From Streptococcus vestibularis ATCC 49124 (GTDB lineage: Bacteria; Bacillota; Bacilli; Lactobacillales; Streptococcaceae), in the NCBI RefSeq assembly GCF_000188295.1, contig NZ_GL831112.1:658472-690384 (forward strand): a stretch of 31,913 nucleotides of DNA. Direction: 5' to 3'. A program made the translations under genes and the position numbers. Below, piece by piece: positions 31,836-31,913 of this stretch (the stretch's first letter is position 1; every line of letters begins with the position of its first letter). Under the pieces are notes generated by a model. That model saw only the letters and a list, made by a program, of their open reading frames with translations. It ran no database searches and was not told the origin of the DNA.

Positions 31836-31913
31836 CTGCTATGAGAGGTGTATTTGAAAATTAACATAAGTATATAATTGTATAAATAAAATAACTATTA
31901 GGTACTAGCCCCC

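Overview
The window is 31.9 kb of a low-GC Gram-positive chromosome, almost certainly a Streptococcus. The pointers are the pbuX/xpt operon behind a purine riboswitch, a Bce-type peptide-antibiotic module, a pneumococcal-type PrtA wall protease and a BOX repeat. My best guess is the salivarius group carrying a mitis-group-like segment at the right end. That assignment is inference from remembered protein sequences and could not be tested here.

Left part (1-9.8 kb) is housekeeping and stress DNA. On the minus strand lie csbD and a DUF421/DUF3290 membrane pair. On the plus strand lie manA, brnQ and a fused msrAB. Then come a minus-strand MATE exporter, a plus-strand FMN-binding split-barrel protein, and the minus-strand xpt-pbuX purine salvage operon controlled by a guanine-type riboswitch with a clear terminator. 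Most of these units have recognisable promoters and stem-loop terminators.

Middle part (9.9-24.2 kb) is dominated by envelope and antibiotic-response transport. A BceRS-like two-component system and a BceAB-like ABC transporter come first, with a perfect CTTACA-N4-TGTAAG palindrome between them. Next are a YkgJ-type cysteine-cluster protein, a broken ABC permease, a cytidine-deaminase-like enzyme and a bile-acid/sodium-symporter-family transporter with a near-perfect CodY box. A six-gene operon follows: two tiny two-helix membrane proteins, ATPase, permease, DesK-type kinase and LuxR-type regulator. Tandem TGACA/TGTCA palindromes precede it. The broken permease at 15.1 kb is a decayed paralogue of this operon's permease. 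A three-gene ABC-2 exporter ends the block.

Right part (24.2-31.9 kb) looks like acquired DNA. A tRNA-Thr(CGU) gene with a good promoter is cut off inside its T-loop. After it come a terminator, AT-rich DNA with a promoter, a BOX repeat and a 2163-residue LPXTG-anchored subtilisin-like protease of the PrtA family, whose Arg codons are mostly AGA/AGG. Directly after its stop codon, in the same frame, are 127 codons of choline/glucan-binding repeats with no start of their own, the tail of a different surface protein. The simplest reading is recombination that placed prtA between a tRNA gene and the remnant of another wall-binding gene.

I found no CRISPR array, no rRNA, no insertion-sequence transposase and no integrase gene. 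The most original leads are the six-gene operon with its small membrane proteins and operators, and the structure of the prtA junctions.
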